In this document: positions 41,794 through 52,704 of the stretch, in pieces | Layout of the letters: every line of letters begins with the position of its first letter | Numbering within the stretch: position 1 is the stretch's first letter | DNA from: Lysobacter sp. Root916 | Lineage (GTDB): Bacteria > Pseudomonadota > Gammaproteobacteria > Xanthomonadales > Xanthomonadaceae | Length of the DNA stretch: 64,000 bases | Assembly (NCBI RefSeq): GCF_001429785.1 | Contig: NZ_LMJF01000001.1 | Location: forward strand, 998,474-1,062,473 | Direction of reading: 5' to 3' | Translations under genes and position numbers: made by a program | The notes under the pieces: generated by a model | The model's database searches: none | What the model was told of the DNA's origin: nothing | What the model saw: the letters and a program-made list of their open reading frames with translations, nothing else

Positions 41794-42903
41794 TCACGCC
41801 GCAGCGCTGACCAATTCCGGCAGGCGTCGCGGCGGCATGCCCTTCACCGCTTCGGCGATCGCCGCGATATGCGCCGGGGTACTGCCGCAGCAGCCGCCGA
41901 CCAGGTTCAGCAGGCCGGCTTCGGCGAACTCGGACAGCACCGCCGCCATGTCCTCGGGGGTTTCGTCGTAGCCGCCGAAGGCGTTGGGCAGGCCGGCGTT
42001 GGGGTGGGCGCTGACATAGGCGTCGGCGACCTGGGCCAGCACGTCGACGTGGGCGCGCAGGTCCTTGGCGCCGAGCGCGCAGTTCAGGCCGATCGCCATC
42101 GGCTGGACGTGGCGCAACGAGTACCAGAACGCTTCCGCGGTCTGGCCCGAGAGGGTGCGGCCGGAGGCGTCGGTGATGGTGCCGGAGATCATCAGCGGCA
42201 GGCGCGCGCCGCGCGCGTCGAAGGCTTCCTCGACCGCGAACACCGCCGCCTTGGCGTTGAGGGTGTCGAAGATGGTCTCGACCATGATCACGTCGGCGCC
42301 GCCGTCGATCAGGCCGTCGGTGGCCTCGCGGTAGGCGATGCGCAGCTCGTCGAAGGTCACCGCGCGGTAGCCGGGGCGGTTCACGTCCGGGCTCAGCGAG
42401 GCGGTGCGGCTGGTCGGGCCGAGCACGCCGATCACGAAGCGCGGGCGCGACGGGTCCAGCGCTTCGGCGGCGTCGCAGGCCGCGCGCGCCAGGCGCGCGC
42501 CGGTGGCGTTGAGCTCGTAGGCCAGGTGCTCCAGGCCATAGTCGGCCAGCGAGATCGTGGTCGAGTTGAAGGTGTTGGTCTCGATCAGGTCGGCGCCGGC
42601 GGCCAGGTACTCGGCGTGGATGCCGGAGATCACCTCGGGCCGGGTCAGGCTGAGCAGGTCGTTGTTGCCGCGCTGGTCGCGCGCGCAGCCGCAGCCTTCG
42701 CCGTGCGCATGGCCGGCCTCGGCCTCGGGCGCGCGCAGGCCGTCGTAGCCCTGGGCGAAGCGTTCGCCGCGGTAGGCGGCCTCGTCCAGCTCGTGGCGCT
42801 GGATCATGGTGCCCATGGCGCCGTCCATCAGCAGGATGCGTGCGGCGAGCGCGTCTTGCAGGGCGTGCGCACGGGTCGGGTTGAGCCAGGGCAGGGTCTT
42901 CAT
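41794..42903 (-). CDS. metH: Methionine synthase, homocysteine-binding part
   Basis: 369-residue homocysteine methyltransferase module of split MetH. It has [32 protein letters not shown], the first zinc Cys in GLNCALG (about residue 275), and the pair in [13 protein letters not shown] (about 335-340). A short insertion, [17 protein letters not shown] (about 58-75), is His/Cys-rich and not usual. It is 2 bp downstream of the ArsR-methyltransferase gene and upstream of the other metH half; the three are surely one transcript. Confidence 0.94.
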   Translation of the reverse strand: MKTLPWLNPTRAHALQDALAARILLMDGAMGTMIQRHELDEAAYRGERFAQGYDGLRAPEAEAGHAHGEGCGCARDQRGNNDLLSLTRPEVISGIHAEYLAAGADLIETNTFNSTTISLADYGLEHLAYELNATGARLARAACDAAEALDPSRPRFVIGVLGPTSRTASLSPDVNRPGYRAVTFDELRIAYREATDGLIDGGADVIMVETIFDTLNAKAAVFAVEEAFDARGARLPLMISGTITDASGRTLSGQTAEAFWYSLRHVQPMAIGLNCALGAKDLRAHVDVLAQVADAYVSAHPNAGLPNAFGGYDETPEDMAAVLSEFAEAGLLNLVGGCCGSTPAHIAAIAEAVKGMPPRRLPELVSAAA

Positions 42904-42905
42904 GT

Positions 42906-43874
42906 TCAGGCCTTCTTGGACGGCTTGCGCGCCGGAGTTTCGACGGGGGGCTTGCGCGCGATCAGGGCGATGACTTCGAAATGCGGCGGCCGGCGCTCGC
43001 GGGTCACGGTTTCGCAGCTGACGATCTCGAAGCCGGCCTTGGTCGAGAACTTCTGCAGGTCCTTCTCCGAGAAGCCCAGGTTGACGTGGCCGTAGGCCGC
43101 GACCACGCCGCGGTGCTCGTGCCGGGCCAGGCTGGTCAGCAGCAGGCGGCCGCCCGGGCGCAGCACGCGCTCGGCCTCGGCCACCGCCTGCGCCGGGTGC
43201 TCGGCATAGGTGAGCGCGTGCATCAACACCACCAGGTCGAAGCTGGCGTCGGGGAAGGGCAGCGCGTGCATGTCGCCTTCGCGCACTTCGACGTTGTCGA
43301 GCCGACGCAGGCGCTCGGACGCGGCGGCGACCACCTTGGTGCTGGCGTCCAGGCACAGATAGCGGTTGGCGTGCGGTGCCAGCAGTTCGGCCAGTACGCC
43401 GTCGCCGGAGGCGATGTCGAGCACGTCGCCGGGCTGCAGCAGAGGCACCGCCGAGCGCGCCAGCGCCTCCCAGGTGCGGCCCGGGGAATAGTGGCGTTCC
43501 ATGTCGCCGGCGACCGAGTCGGCCCAGTTCTGATCGGCCGCGCGCATCGACAGCACCCCGGCCACGCGCTCGGCGTCCTGGCGCAGCAGGGGATCGTCGC
43601 TGCCGGTGCTCAGGGTCTGCCAGAGCGCGCGTTGGGCCTGGTCCAGGGCGGCTTCGTCGAAGCGGTAGTAGGCCGACACGCCGGCGCGCCGGTCGCGCAC
43701 CAGGCCGGCCTCCTTGAGCTTGGACAGGTGGGTCGACACGCGCGGCTGGGCCAGGCGGGTGATCGCCGACAGCTCGGCCACGGTCAGCTCCTCGCCTTCC
43801 AGCAGGGTCAGCAGGCGCACGCGGGTGGCGTCTGCGAACACCTTGAGTCGGGACGACCAGCCTTCGAGATCCAT
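42906..43874 (-). CDS. ArsR-family regulator fused to a SAM methyltransferase fold (SahR-like)
   Basis: 322 residues. An N-terminal winged helix of ArsR type ([50 protein letters not shown]) carries no arsenic-type CxC metal site. Residues from about 145 form a class-I methyltransferase fold with the SAM/SAH loop [16 protein letters not shown]. This fusion is what SahR regulators look like; they sense S-adenosylhomocysteine and repress methionine-cycle genes. Its place, directly upstream of both metH halves, fits that role. It may also be a true enzyme; none is shown. Confidence 0.82.
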   Translation of the reverse strand: MDLEGWSSRLKVFADATRVRLLTLLEGEELTVAELSAITRLAQPRVSTHLSKLKEAGLVRDRRAGVSAYYRFDEAALDQAQRALWQTLSTGSDDPLLRQDAERVAGVLSMRAADQNWADSVAGDMERHYSPGRTWEALARSAVPLLQPGDVLDIASGDGVLAELLAPHANRYLCLDASTKVVAAASERLRRLDNVEVREGDMHALPFPDASFDLVVLMHALTYAEHPAQAVAEAERVLRPGGRLLLTSLARHEHRGVVAAYGHVNLGFSEKDLQKFSTKAGFEIVSCETVTRERRPPHFEVIALIARKPPVETPARKPSKKA

Positions 43875-44230
43875 GGGTTGAGCCTTAGATATGCGGGATT
43901 CGGGAGTCGCGACGGAGAGGACAGGGCGGCGCCGGCGCCGCAGCGGGCACGGGCTGGATCCGCGATCGCCGGCCCTGGCTTCCATCAACCTATCGCGATA
44001 CAGAGATAAGTGTCCTCCGCGCGCCCGAAAGGGTCAAGTCTTGCGCCGCGCGCGATGCAGCTGGCGTTGGGCTGGGAGGTGGGGTTATTCGGCGCGCGCG
44101 GCTACAATTCGCATAGCGGCCGCGGAACGATGGCCGCGGCTCGATCCGCGCGCCGGTTTGCGCGGCGCGGATCCCTGTCCCGGGGGCGGTTTCAGGCCGC
44201 CGCCACTCCAGAACCAGCAGAGGTGCCGAC
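43875..44230. other. 356-bp divergent gap between the SahR-like and acyl-CoA dehydrogenase genes
   Basis: No gene. It holds a two-unit remnant of the heptamer repeat (GGGATTC, GGGAGTC at 43895-43908) and a perfect 10-bp palindrome, TATCGCGATA (43991-44000), with GATA following 6 bases on. GC-rich sequence elsewhere. Promoters for both genes are expected here. Confidence 0.55.
43991..44000. promoter_or_regulatory. Palindrome TATCGCGATA, possible regulator site
   Basis: Perfect 10-bp dyad about 117 bp upstream of the SahR-like gene and 230 bp upstream of the dehydrogenase gene. It is in the right region for an ArsR-type operator of the metH operon. Nothing else in the sequence proves it. Confidence 0.4.
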
Positions 44231-45391
<1,161 letters not shown>

Positions 45392-45621
45392 TCGCCACGG
45401 CATGAAACGCATCGATATGAAGCGCATCGGCTCGTATCGAGTCACCGCCTCACCCGGGGATCGCGCTCGCGGTCTGCGGGTATCAAAGACCGTCAAACGC
45501 GACGCGGGCCGCCCGGCCCGCGGAGGCGTCGTTCTGCATCAAGCCGTCACGCCAGCGAACTGAATCTCTTCACGGCCCATGCGCGAGCGTGGGCCTCATT
45601 CCATCGGACCTCCAAGTTCCC

Positions 45622-48600
45622 ATGAGCAGCAAACCCAAAGCCGCGAAACCGACCGCCCAGGCCGCCTCGAAATCGGCACCCGCCAAGGCCGCAGCCACCA
45701 AGGCCACCAAGGCGGCAGCCAGCAAGCCGGTCGCCAAGCGCAACGTCAGCCAGCCCGCCGCGCCCAAGAGCGACGCGGTGTCCCTCGAGCCGATCATCGC
45801 CGCGATGCGCAAGCGCCTGCCCAAGGCGCGCCACGCCGAGGCCGAGGCCTTCGCCCAGGCCTTCTACCGCCGCATGAGCGGCGACGAGCTGCCGCAGCAC
45901 AGCGCCGACGGCTGGGCCGCGCTGGCCAGCGACTTCCTCGAGTTCGCGCGCGCGCGCAAGACCGGCAAGGCGCTGGTGCGCCTGTTCAACCCGACCATCA
46001 AGACCCACGGTTGGGAATCGGCGCACACCGTGCTGCAGATCGCCAACGACGACATGCCGTTCCTGGTCGACTCGGTCACCATGGCGCTGGCCGAGCAGGG
46101 CATCGGCGTGCACGTGCTGGGCCACCCGGTGGTGACCTTCCGCCGCGACAAGAGCGGCAAGATCGTCGCCGTCGGCGAGGGCGTGGCCGAATCGCTGATG
46201 CACCTGGAGATCGACCGCCAGTCGGTCGAAGCCATGCCGCGCGTGCAGAAGGCGCTGGAAGCCGTGCTCGAGGACGTGCGCGCGAGCGTGCGCGACTGGG
46301 CGCGGATGCGCGACAAGATGGGCGAGGTCGCCGATGCCCTGGGCGGTCGCAAGCTGCCGGTCAGCGACGACGGCCGCCGCGAGGCGCAGGAGTTCCTGCG
46401 CTGGGCCGCCGACAACCATTTCACCTTCCTGGGCTATCGCGAATACGAAGTCACCAAGAAGGGCGGCCAGGAAGTGCTGTGCGCGGTGCCCGACAGCGGC
46501 CTGGGCCTGCTGCGCGGCCAGGACGCCGGCAAGCCGCGTCCGCTGACCTCGCTGGCGGCGCACTACATGCCGCAGTCGGGTTCGGTCGACGCCCTGATCC
46601 TGACCAAGACCAACGCGCGCTCGTCGGTGCACCGTCCGGGCTACATGGACTACATCGGCGTGCTCAGCTTCGACGCCGACGGCAAGCCGGTGCGCGAGGA
46701 GCGTTTCATCGGCCTGTACACCTCCAGCGCCTACAACCGCCGCCCCTGGGACATCCCGCTGGTGCGCCAGCGCCACGCCTACGTGATGGACAAGTCCGGC
46801 CTGTCCTCCGACAGCCACAGCGGCAAGGCCCTGCGCCACATCCTCGAAACCCTGCCGCGCGACGAGCTGTTCCAGTCCGGCGAAGAGGAACTGCTGCGCA
46901 CCTCCACCGGCATCCTCGGCCTGCAGGAGCGCGTACGCAGCAAGCTGTTCCTGCGCCGCGACCGCTACGGCCGTTTCTTCTCCGGCCTGGTCTACATCCC
47001 GCGCGACCGCTTCAACACCGACGTGCGTCTGCGCATCGAGGCCATGCTCAAGCGCATGCTGCACGGCGAGCAGGTCGACACCACGGTACTGATCGGCGAA
47101 TCGCCGCTGGCCCAGCTGCACCTGATCGTGCGGCCGAAGTCGGGCGAGGCGATCCAGATCGACAACGCCGCGATCGAGGCCGAACTGGCCCAGATCGTGC
47201 GCGACCGTCGCGACGAGCTGCGCGAGGCCCTGGTCGCCCGCCACGGCGAGGAGCGCGGCCTGGCCCTGATCAACCAGTACGGCCGCGCGCTGCCGACCGG
47301 CTACGTCGACGAAGTCTCGGCCGCGGTCGCCGCCAACGACATCGAACACCTGGCCGCGCTCAGCGGCCCGGACGACCTGCGCCTCAACCTGCGCCGCATC
47401 GGCAGCGGCGAGGGCGGTCTGCGCTTCAAGTTCTATCGCCAGCACGACGACATCCCGCTGTCGGACGCGCTGCCGATGATGGAGAACATGGGCCTGCGGG
47501 TGATCTCCGAGCACCCCTACCGCCTGACCGCCGGCGACACCCCGCTGTACATCCAGGACTTCGAGGTCGAGACCGTCGGCGCCGACGTCGACGTGTCGCG
47601 CCTGGACGAGACCTTCGAGGACGCGTTCGGCCAGATCTGGCGCGGCAACGCCGAGAACGACGGCTTCAACCGCCTGATCCTGGCCGCCAACCTGTCCTGG
47701 CGTCAGGTCGCGATGTTGCGTGCCTACTGCAAGTACCTGCTGCAGGTCGGCGTGCCGTTCTCGCAGAGCTACGTCGAGGAAACCTTCTTCCGCTATCCGT
47801 TGCTGGCGCGCCTGCTGGTCGAGCTGTTCGAAGCCCGCTTCGATCCCTGCACCGGCAAGGAAAGCAAGGCCGATATCAAGGCCGGCATCGAACGCCTGAG
47901 CCAGCAGTTGCAAGCGCTGGCCGGCGGCGACGCGGCCGTGCTGGCGGCGCTGCAGCCGGTGATCGAGGCCCGTAACGGCAAGCGCGAGCAGCAGGTCGAC
48001 GTGACCCGCTCGACCCTGAAGGGTCTGCTCGACCGCGTCGCCAGCCTCGACGAGGACCGCATCCTGCGCAGCTTCATCGGCGTGATCGACGCCACCCTGC
48101 GCACCAGCTACTACCAGCGCCCGGCCAACGGCGGCGAGCGCGGTTACGTCAGCTACAAGTTCGATTCGGCGCAGGTACCGGACCTGCCCAAGCCGCGTCC
48201 GTACCGCGAGATCTTCGTCTACGGCCCGCGCGTGGAAGGCGTGCACCTGCGCTTCGGCCCGGTCGCGCGCGGCGGTCTGCGCTGGTCGGACCGTCGCGAG
48301 GACTTCCGTACCGAAGTGCTGGGCCTGGTCAAGGCGCAGATGGTCAAGAACACCGTGATCGTGCCGGTCGGCTCCAAGGGCGGCTTCTTCGCCAAGCGTC
48401 CGCCGGTCGGCGGCGATCGCGACGCCGTGCTGGCCGAAGGCATCGCCTGCTACAAGATGTTCATCAACGGCCTGCTCGACATCACCGACAACATCGTCGA
48501 CGGCAAGATCGTGCCGCCGCGCGACGTGGTCCGTCACGACAACGACGATCCCTACCTGGTGGTGGCCGCCGACAAGGGCACTGCGACCTTCTCCGACATC

Positions 48601-50664
48601 GCCAATGGCATCGCCGCCGAGCACGGCTTCTGGCTCGACGACGCGTTCGCCTCGGGCGGTTCGGTCGGCTACGACCACAAGGGCATGGGCATCACCGCCA
48701 AGGGCGCCTGGGAGTCGGTCAAGCGCCACTTCCGCAGCCTCGGCCGCGACAGCCAGACCCAGGACTTCACCACGGTCGGCATCGGCGACATGTCCGGCGA
48801 CGTGTTCGGCAACGGCATGCTGCTGAGCCAGCACATCCGCCTGCTGGCCGCGTTCGACCACCGCCACATTTTCCTCGACCCGAACCCGGATGCGGCCAGG
48901 ACGTTCAAGGAACGCGAGCGCATGTTCAAGCTGCCGCGCTCGAGCTGGGACGACTACGACAAGAAGCTGATCAGCAAGGGCGGCGGCGTGTACCCGCGCT
49001 CGGCCAAGTCGATCCCGCTGTCGCCGGAGATCAAGGCCGCGTTGGGCATCGACGCCGGCGTGGCCGCGCTCAGCCCGACCGAGCTGATGAGCGCGATCCT
49101 GAAGGCGCCGGTGGACCTGCTGTGGAACGGCGGCATCGGCACCTACGTCAAGGCCAGCAGCGAGTCCAACCTGGACGTCGGCGACCGCGCCAACAACGGC
49201 CTGCGCGTCAACGGCAACGAGCTGCGTTGCAAGATGGTGGGCGAGGGCGGCAACCTGGGCCTGACCCAGCTCGGCCGCATCGAGGCCGCGCTGCACGGCG
49301 TGCTGCTTAACACCGACTTCATCGACAACTCGGCCGGCGTGGACACCTCGGACCACGAGGTCAACATCAAGATCCTGCTCAACGGCCAGGTCCAGACCAA
49401 AAAGCTGACCCTGCCCGAGCGCAACAAGCTGCTGGCCTCGATGACCGACGAGGTCGCCGGGCTGGTGCTCAACGACAACTACCGCCAGAACCAGGCGATC
49501 AGCCTGATGGAGCGGATGAGTCTGTCGCGCCTGGGCTCCAAGCAGCACTTCATCCGCACCCTGGAATCGCAGGGCCTGCTCGACCGCCAGATCGAGTTCC
49601 TGCCGTCCGACGCCGAGATCGCCGAGCGCAAGGCGCGCGGCCAGGGCCTGACCCGTCCGGAACTGTCGGTGCTGCTGTCCTATTCCAAGCTGGTGGCGTT
49701 CCAGCAGTTGCTGGATTCGGACGTGCCGGAAGACCCGTACCTGTCCAAGGAACTGGTCCGCTACTTCCCCGAGCCGCTGCAGAAGAAGTACGCCAAGGCG
49801 ATGGAGAACCACCGCCTGAAGCGCGAGATCATCGCCACCGCGGTCACCAACTCCACCATCAACCGCATGGGCGCGACCTTCCTGCTGCGCATGCAGGAAG
49901 ACAGCGGCCGCACCCCGGGCGAGGTCGCCAAGGCCTTCACCATCACCCGCGAGACGCTGGACGCGCGCGAGCTGTGGGCGCAGATCGACGCGCTCGACGG
50001 CAAGGTCGCCGAGTCCACCCAGATCGACGCCCTGCAGGTGATCTGGAACCTGCAGCGCTCGTTCACGCGCTGGCTGCTGTCGCGTCCGGGCGCGATTCCG
50101 GACATCGCCACCGCGGTCGCGCGCTATCACGACGGCTTCAAGGACATCCGCGCCGGCAAGGGCATCCTCGGCGACGGTCAGCGACCGGTCTACGAGGCCA
50201 GCTTCGCCGACTGGAAGGCCAAGGGCGTGCCGGTCGCGTTGGCCGACCAGCTCGCGGCGCTGCCCTACCTGGAGCCCAGCTGCGACGTGATCGAGGTCGC
50301 GCGCGAGCGCAAGCTCAAGCCGGTCGATGTGGCCAAGGTCCACTTCCGCCTCGGCGAGGCGCTGCGCCTGCCGTGGCTGCTGGAGCAGATCGACGCGCTG
50401 ACCGTCGACGGCCGCTGGCACGCGGTCGCACGCGGCGTGCTGCGCGAGGAACTGGGCACCCAGCAGCGCATCCTGGTCGGTCAGGTCCTGGCGATGCCGG
50501 GCGCCAGCGCCGAAGCCAAGGTCAAGCAGTGGCTGGAGCGCGACGACGTCTCGCTGCGTTTCACCCTGGCGATGCTCAACGAACTCGCCGCGCAGAAGGC
50601 CCTGGACTACCCGACCGCCTCGGTCGCGGTGCAGCGTCTGTCGCAACTGGCCTCGCGCGGCTGA
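45622..50664 (+). CDS. NAD-specific glutamate dehydrogenase, 180-kDa class
   Basis: 1680-residue catabolic enzyme converting glutamate to 2-oxoglutarate plus ammonia. It has a long N-terminal regulatory region with ACT-like domains, the catalytic core with GPVARGGLRWSDRREDFRTEVLGLVKAQMVKN and VPVGSKGGFFAK (about residues 880-930), and a long C-terminal helical region. Family length (1550-1700) is met. The first about 50 residues are a histone-H1-like Lys/Ala/Pro tail. The ATG at 45622 was chosen over GTG at 45589; a GTG at 45778 after AAGAG is a possible shorter start without the tail. Confidence 0.95.
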   Translation: MSSKPKAAKPTAQAASKSAPAKAAATKATKAAASKPVAKRNVSQPAAPKSDAVSLEPIIAAMRKRLPKARHAEAEAFAQAFYRRMSGDELPQHSADGWAALASDFLEFARARKTGKALVRLFNPTIKTHGWESAHTVLQIANDDMPFLVDSVTMALAEQGIGVHVLGHPVVTFRRDKSGKIVAVGEGVAESLMHLEIDRQSVEAMPRVQKALEAVLEDVRASVRDWARMRDKMGEVADALGGRKLPVSDDGRREAQEFLRWAADNHFTFLGYREYEVTKKGGQEVLCAVPDSGLGLLRGQDAGKPRPLTSLAAHYMPQSGSVDALILTKTNARSSVHRPGYMDYIGVLSFDADGKPVREERFIGLYTSSAYNRRPWDIPLVRQRHAYVMDKSGLSSDSHSGKALRHILETLPRDELFQSGEEELLRTSTGILGLQERVRSKLFLRRDRYGRFFSGLVYIPRDRFNTDVRLRIEAMLKRMLHGEQVDTTVLIGESPLAQLHLIVRPKSGEAIQIDNAAIEAELAQIVRDRRDELREALVARHGEERGLALINQYGRALPTGYVDEVSAAVAANDIEHLAALSGPDDLRLNLRRIGSGEGGLRFKFYRQHDDIPLSDALPMMENMGLRVISEHPYRLTAGDTPLYIQDFEVETVGADVDVSRLDETFEDAFGQIWRGNAENDGFNRLILAANLSWRQVAMLRAYCKYLLQVGVPFSQSYVEETFFRYPLLARLLVELFEARFDPCTGKESKADIKAGIERLSQQLQALAGGDAAVLAALQPVIEARNGKREQQVDVTRSTLKGLLDRVASLDEDRILRSFIGVIDATLRTSYYQRPANGGERGYVSYKFDSAQVPDLPKPRPYREIFVYGPRVEGVHLRFGPVARGGLRWSDRREDFRTEVLGLVKAQMVKNTVIVPVGSKGGFFAKRPPVGGDRDAVLAEGIACYKMFINGLLDITDNIVDGKIVPPRDVVRHDNDDPYLVVAADKGTATFSDIANGIAAEHGFWLDDAFASGGSVGYDHKGMGITAKGAWESVKRHFRSLGRDSQTQDFTTVGIGDMSGDVFGNGMLLSQHIRLLAAFDHRHIFLDPNPDAARTFKERERMFKLPRSSWDDYDKKLISKGGGVYPRSAKSIPLSPEIKAALGIDAGVAALSPTELMSAILKAPVDLLWNGGIGTYVKASSESNLDVGDRANNGLRVNGNELRCKMVGEGGNLGLTQLGRIEAALHGVLLNTDFIDNSAGVDTSDHEVNIKILLNGQVQTKKLTLPERNKLLASMTDEVAGLVLNDNYRQNQAISLMERMSLSRLGSKQHFIRTLESQGLLDRQIEFLPSDAEIAERKARGQGLTRPELSVLLSYSKLVAFQQLLDSDVPEDPYLSKELVRYFPEPLQKKYAKAMENHRLKREIIATAVTNSTINRMGATFLLRMQEDSGRTPGEVAKAFTITRETLDARELWAQIDALDGKVAESTQIDALQVIWNLQRSFTRWLLSRPGAIPDIATAVARYHDGFKDIRAGKGILGDGQRPVYEASFADWKAKGVPVALADQLAALPYLEPSCDVIEVARERKLKPVDVAKVHFRLGEALRLPWLLEQIDALTVDGRWHAVARGVLREELGTQQRILVGQVLAMPGASAEAKVKQWLERDDVSLRFTLAMLNELAAQKALDYPTASVAVQRLSQLASRG

Positions 50665-50668
50665 TCCA

Positions 50669-50704
50669 CGCGCCCCTCTCCCGATGGGGGAGGGGCGCGG
50701 TTTT
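50669..50704 (+). terminator. Intrinsic terminator after gdh
   Basis: 14-bp stem (CGCGCCCCTCTCCC with GGGGGAGGGGCGCG; one G-T pair), loop GAT, then GTTTT. It begins 5 bases after the gdh stop codon. Confidence 0.8.
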
Positions 50705-50808
50705 CCCGCCACGGCTTTGTCTGCCTCCGCTTCCCCGCGGAATCCGTCGTCATCGGCATTTCCCCTGGCGCGGGTTATGCTGCGGTCGCCATCCGTTCGG
50801 AGCCGCCG

Positions 50809-51579
50809 ATGACCGCGACGCCTCGCATCGCCTTCCTCGCCAGTCCCATCGACGAAGCGCAACGCGCGCTCGCCGAGCTGATCGCATCGCACGGACAGCA
50901 CGAGCCGGCCGATGCCGACGTCCTGGTCGCGCTGGGCGGCGACGGTTTCATGCTGCAGACCCTGCATCGCTACGGCAGCCTCGGCAAGCCGGTGTACGGC
51001 ATGAAACTGGGCACGGTCGGCTTCCTGATGAACCAACACGGCGAGGGCTTGCTTGAACGCCTGGCCGCGGCCGAACCCGCGGTATTGCGGCCGCTGGAGA
51101 TGGTCGCGCAGACCGAATCCGGGGCCACCGTGGGCTCGCTGGCCTACAACGAGGTCTCGTTGCTGCGCCAGACCCGCCAGGCCGCGCATCTGCGCATCGA
51201 TCTCAACGGCCAGACCCGGCTGGACGAGTTGATTTGCGACGGCGTGCTGGTGGCGACGCCGGCCGGCAGCACCGCCTACAACTTCTCCGCCCACGGCCCG
51301 ATCCTGCCGCTGGGCTCCAGCGTGATCGCGCTGACCCCGATCGCCGCGTTCCGTCCGCGCCGCTGGCGCGGCGCGCTGCTCAAGGCCGACACCGAGGTGC
51401 GTTTCCGCGTGCTCGACCCCTACAAGCGTCCGGTCAGCGCCACCGCCGATTCGCACGAGGTACGCGACGTGGTCGAGGTGATGATCCGCGAGTCGCTGGA
51501 CCGCACCGTGACCTTGCTGTTCGATCCCGAGCACAACCTCGAAGAGCGCATGCTGATCGAGCAGTTCACCAGCGGTTGA
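50809..51579 (+). CDS. nadK: NAD kinase
   Basis: 256-residue kinase making NADP. It has the GGDG catalytic motif (residues 43-46, in [12 protein letters not shown]), the NExxxL-type NEVSLLRQ, and the Gly-rich late motif [21 protein letters not shown]. Somewhat shorter than E. coli NadK (292) and typical of Xanthomonadales. GGAGCC lies upstream of the ATG. Confidence 0.93.
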   Translation: MTATPRIAFLASPIDEAQRALAELIASHGQHEPADADVLVALGGDGFMLQTLHRYGSLGKPVYGMKLGTVGFLMNQHGEGLLERLAAAEPAVLRPLEMVAQTESGATVGSLAYNEVSLLRQTRQAAHLRIDLNGQTRLDELICDGVLVATPAGSTAYNFSAHGPILPLGSSVIALTPIAAFRPRRWRGALLKADTEVRFRVLDPYKRPVSATADSHEVRDVVEVMIRESLDRTVTLLFDPEHNLEERMLIEQFTSG

Positions 51580-51600
51580 GGCGGGCGCCGCTGGCTTCCT

Positions 51601-51668
51601 GTAGGAGCGGCGTGAGCCGCGTTCGTCTCTTCATGGAGTTGCGCGATCGCGTCTCACGCCGCTCCCAC
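51601..51668. repeat. Intergenic palindrome, family B, complete copy
   Basis: Arms GTAGGAGCGGCGTGAG (51601-51616) and CTCACGCCGCTCCCAC (51653-51668) pair at 15 of 16 positions around a 36-base centre. This GTAGGAGCGGC type is very common between genes of Xanthomonadaceae and Pseudomonas. It lies 22 bp after nadK. A half copy is at 6428-6447. Confidence 0.85.
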
Positions 51669-51789
51669 TCAGGGAGGTGGCCGCGTCGGCACGCGGAGGG
51701 CCGACTCGGATCGCGGCTCAAGCCGCTGCTCCGTCGTGCAGGCGCCGCCGTCGCAAGCGCTGAGACGCCGCAGGAGGCACAATAGCCGC

Positions 51790-52695
51790 ATGCCCGACCG
51801 CGACGCCGACCCTTTGATCGTAGCGATCTCCTCGCGAACCCTGTTCGACATGGAGGAGAGCCACTTGCTGTTCGAGCGCGAGGGCCTGGACGCCTACGCC
51901 AGCTTCCAGCGCCAGCACGAGGACGATCTGCTCGCGCCCGGCATCGCATTTCCGCTGGTGCGCAAGCTGCTCGCGCTCAACGACGGCGCGCCGGCGGAGG
52001 CGCCGCGGGTGGAGGTGATCCTGATCTCGCGCAATTCCGCCGACAGCGGCCTGCGCATCTTCAACTCGATCGCCCACCACGGCCTGTCGATCAAGCGCGC
52101 GGCCTTCAGCAACGGCGCGCCGCCGTTCCCCTATATCAAGCCGTTCGGCGCCGACCTGTTCCTGTCGGCCAACGCCGAGGACGTGCGCAACGCGCTCAGC
52201 GCCGGGGTCGCCGCCGCTACCTTGCTGCCGGCCAAGGCACCGCAGCAGCGCCACGACCAGCTGCGCATCGCCTTCGACGGCGACGCGGTGATCTTCGACG
52301 ACGAGGGCGAGCGCGTGTCGCGCGAGGGCGGTCTGGCCGCGTTCGCCAAGCACGAGCGCGAACATGCCGGCGAGCCGCTGTCGGGCGGGCCGTTCCGCGG
52401 TTTTCTGGACGCCCTGCATCGCCTGCAGGCGGCGTTCCCGATCGGCCCGGACGCGCCGATCCGCACCGCCCTGGTCACCGCGCGTTCGGTGCCGGCGCAC
52501 GAGCGCGTGATCCGCACCCTGCGCGAATGGGGCATCCGCCTGGACGAGGCGCTGTTTCTAGGCGGTCGCGCCAAGGGGCCGTTTCTGGAAGCCTTCGGCG
52601 CCGACATCTTCTTCGACGATTCCGAGCACAACATCGTTTCGGCGCGCGACCACGTCGCCGCCGGCCACGTGCCGCACGGCGTGGCCAACCGCTGA
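51790..52695 (+). CDS. Cytosolic 5'-nucleotidase (PF06189-like)
   Basis: 301-residue HAD-like nucleotidase, homologous to the cN-I family: VAISSRTLFDMEESHLLFEREGLDAY at the N-terminus, RVEVILISRNSADSGLRIFNSI, AFDGDAVIFDDE, and FGADIFFDDSEHNI in the C-terminal half. Cuts nucleoside 5'-monophosphates. The neighbouring nadK suggests only loose metabolic grouping. AGGAGG occurs 12 bases upstream of the ATG. Confidence 0.83.
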   Translation: MPDRDADPLIVAISSRTLFDMEESHLLFEREGLDAYASFQRQHEDDLLAPGIAFPLVRKLLALNDGAPAEAPRVEVILISRNSADSGLRIFNSIAHHGLSIKRAAFSNGAPPFPYIKPFGADLFLSANAEDVRNALSAGVAAATLLPAKAPQQRHDQLRIAFDGDAVIFDDEGERVSREGGLAAFAKHEREHAGEPLSGGPFRGFLDALHRLQAAFPIGPDAPIRTALVTARSVPAHERVIRTLREWGIRLDEALFLGGRAKGPFLEAFGADIFFDDSEHNIVSARDHVAAGHVPHGVANR

Positions 52696-52704
52696 GATCG
52701 GCGC

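Noticed and set aside
45504-45521. GCGGGCC-GCCC-GGCCCGC hairpin upstream of gdh as a terminator
   Set aside because: No T tract follows and short GC stems of this size are frequent by chance at this base composition.
45547-51534. A 1995-codon open frame antisense to glutamate dehydrogenase
   Set aside because: High G+C at third positions leaves the opposite strand free of stops. The translation is a His/Gln/Val/Gly-rich string with no domain, and gdh on the plus strand is a clear full-length homologue.
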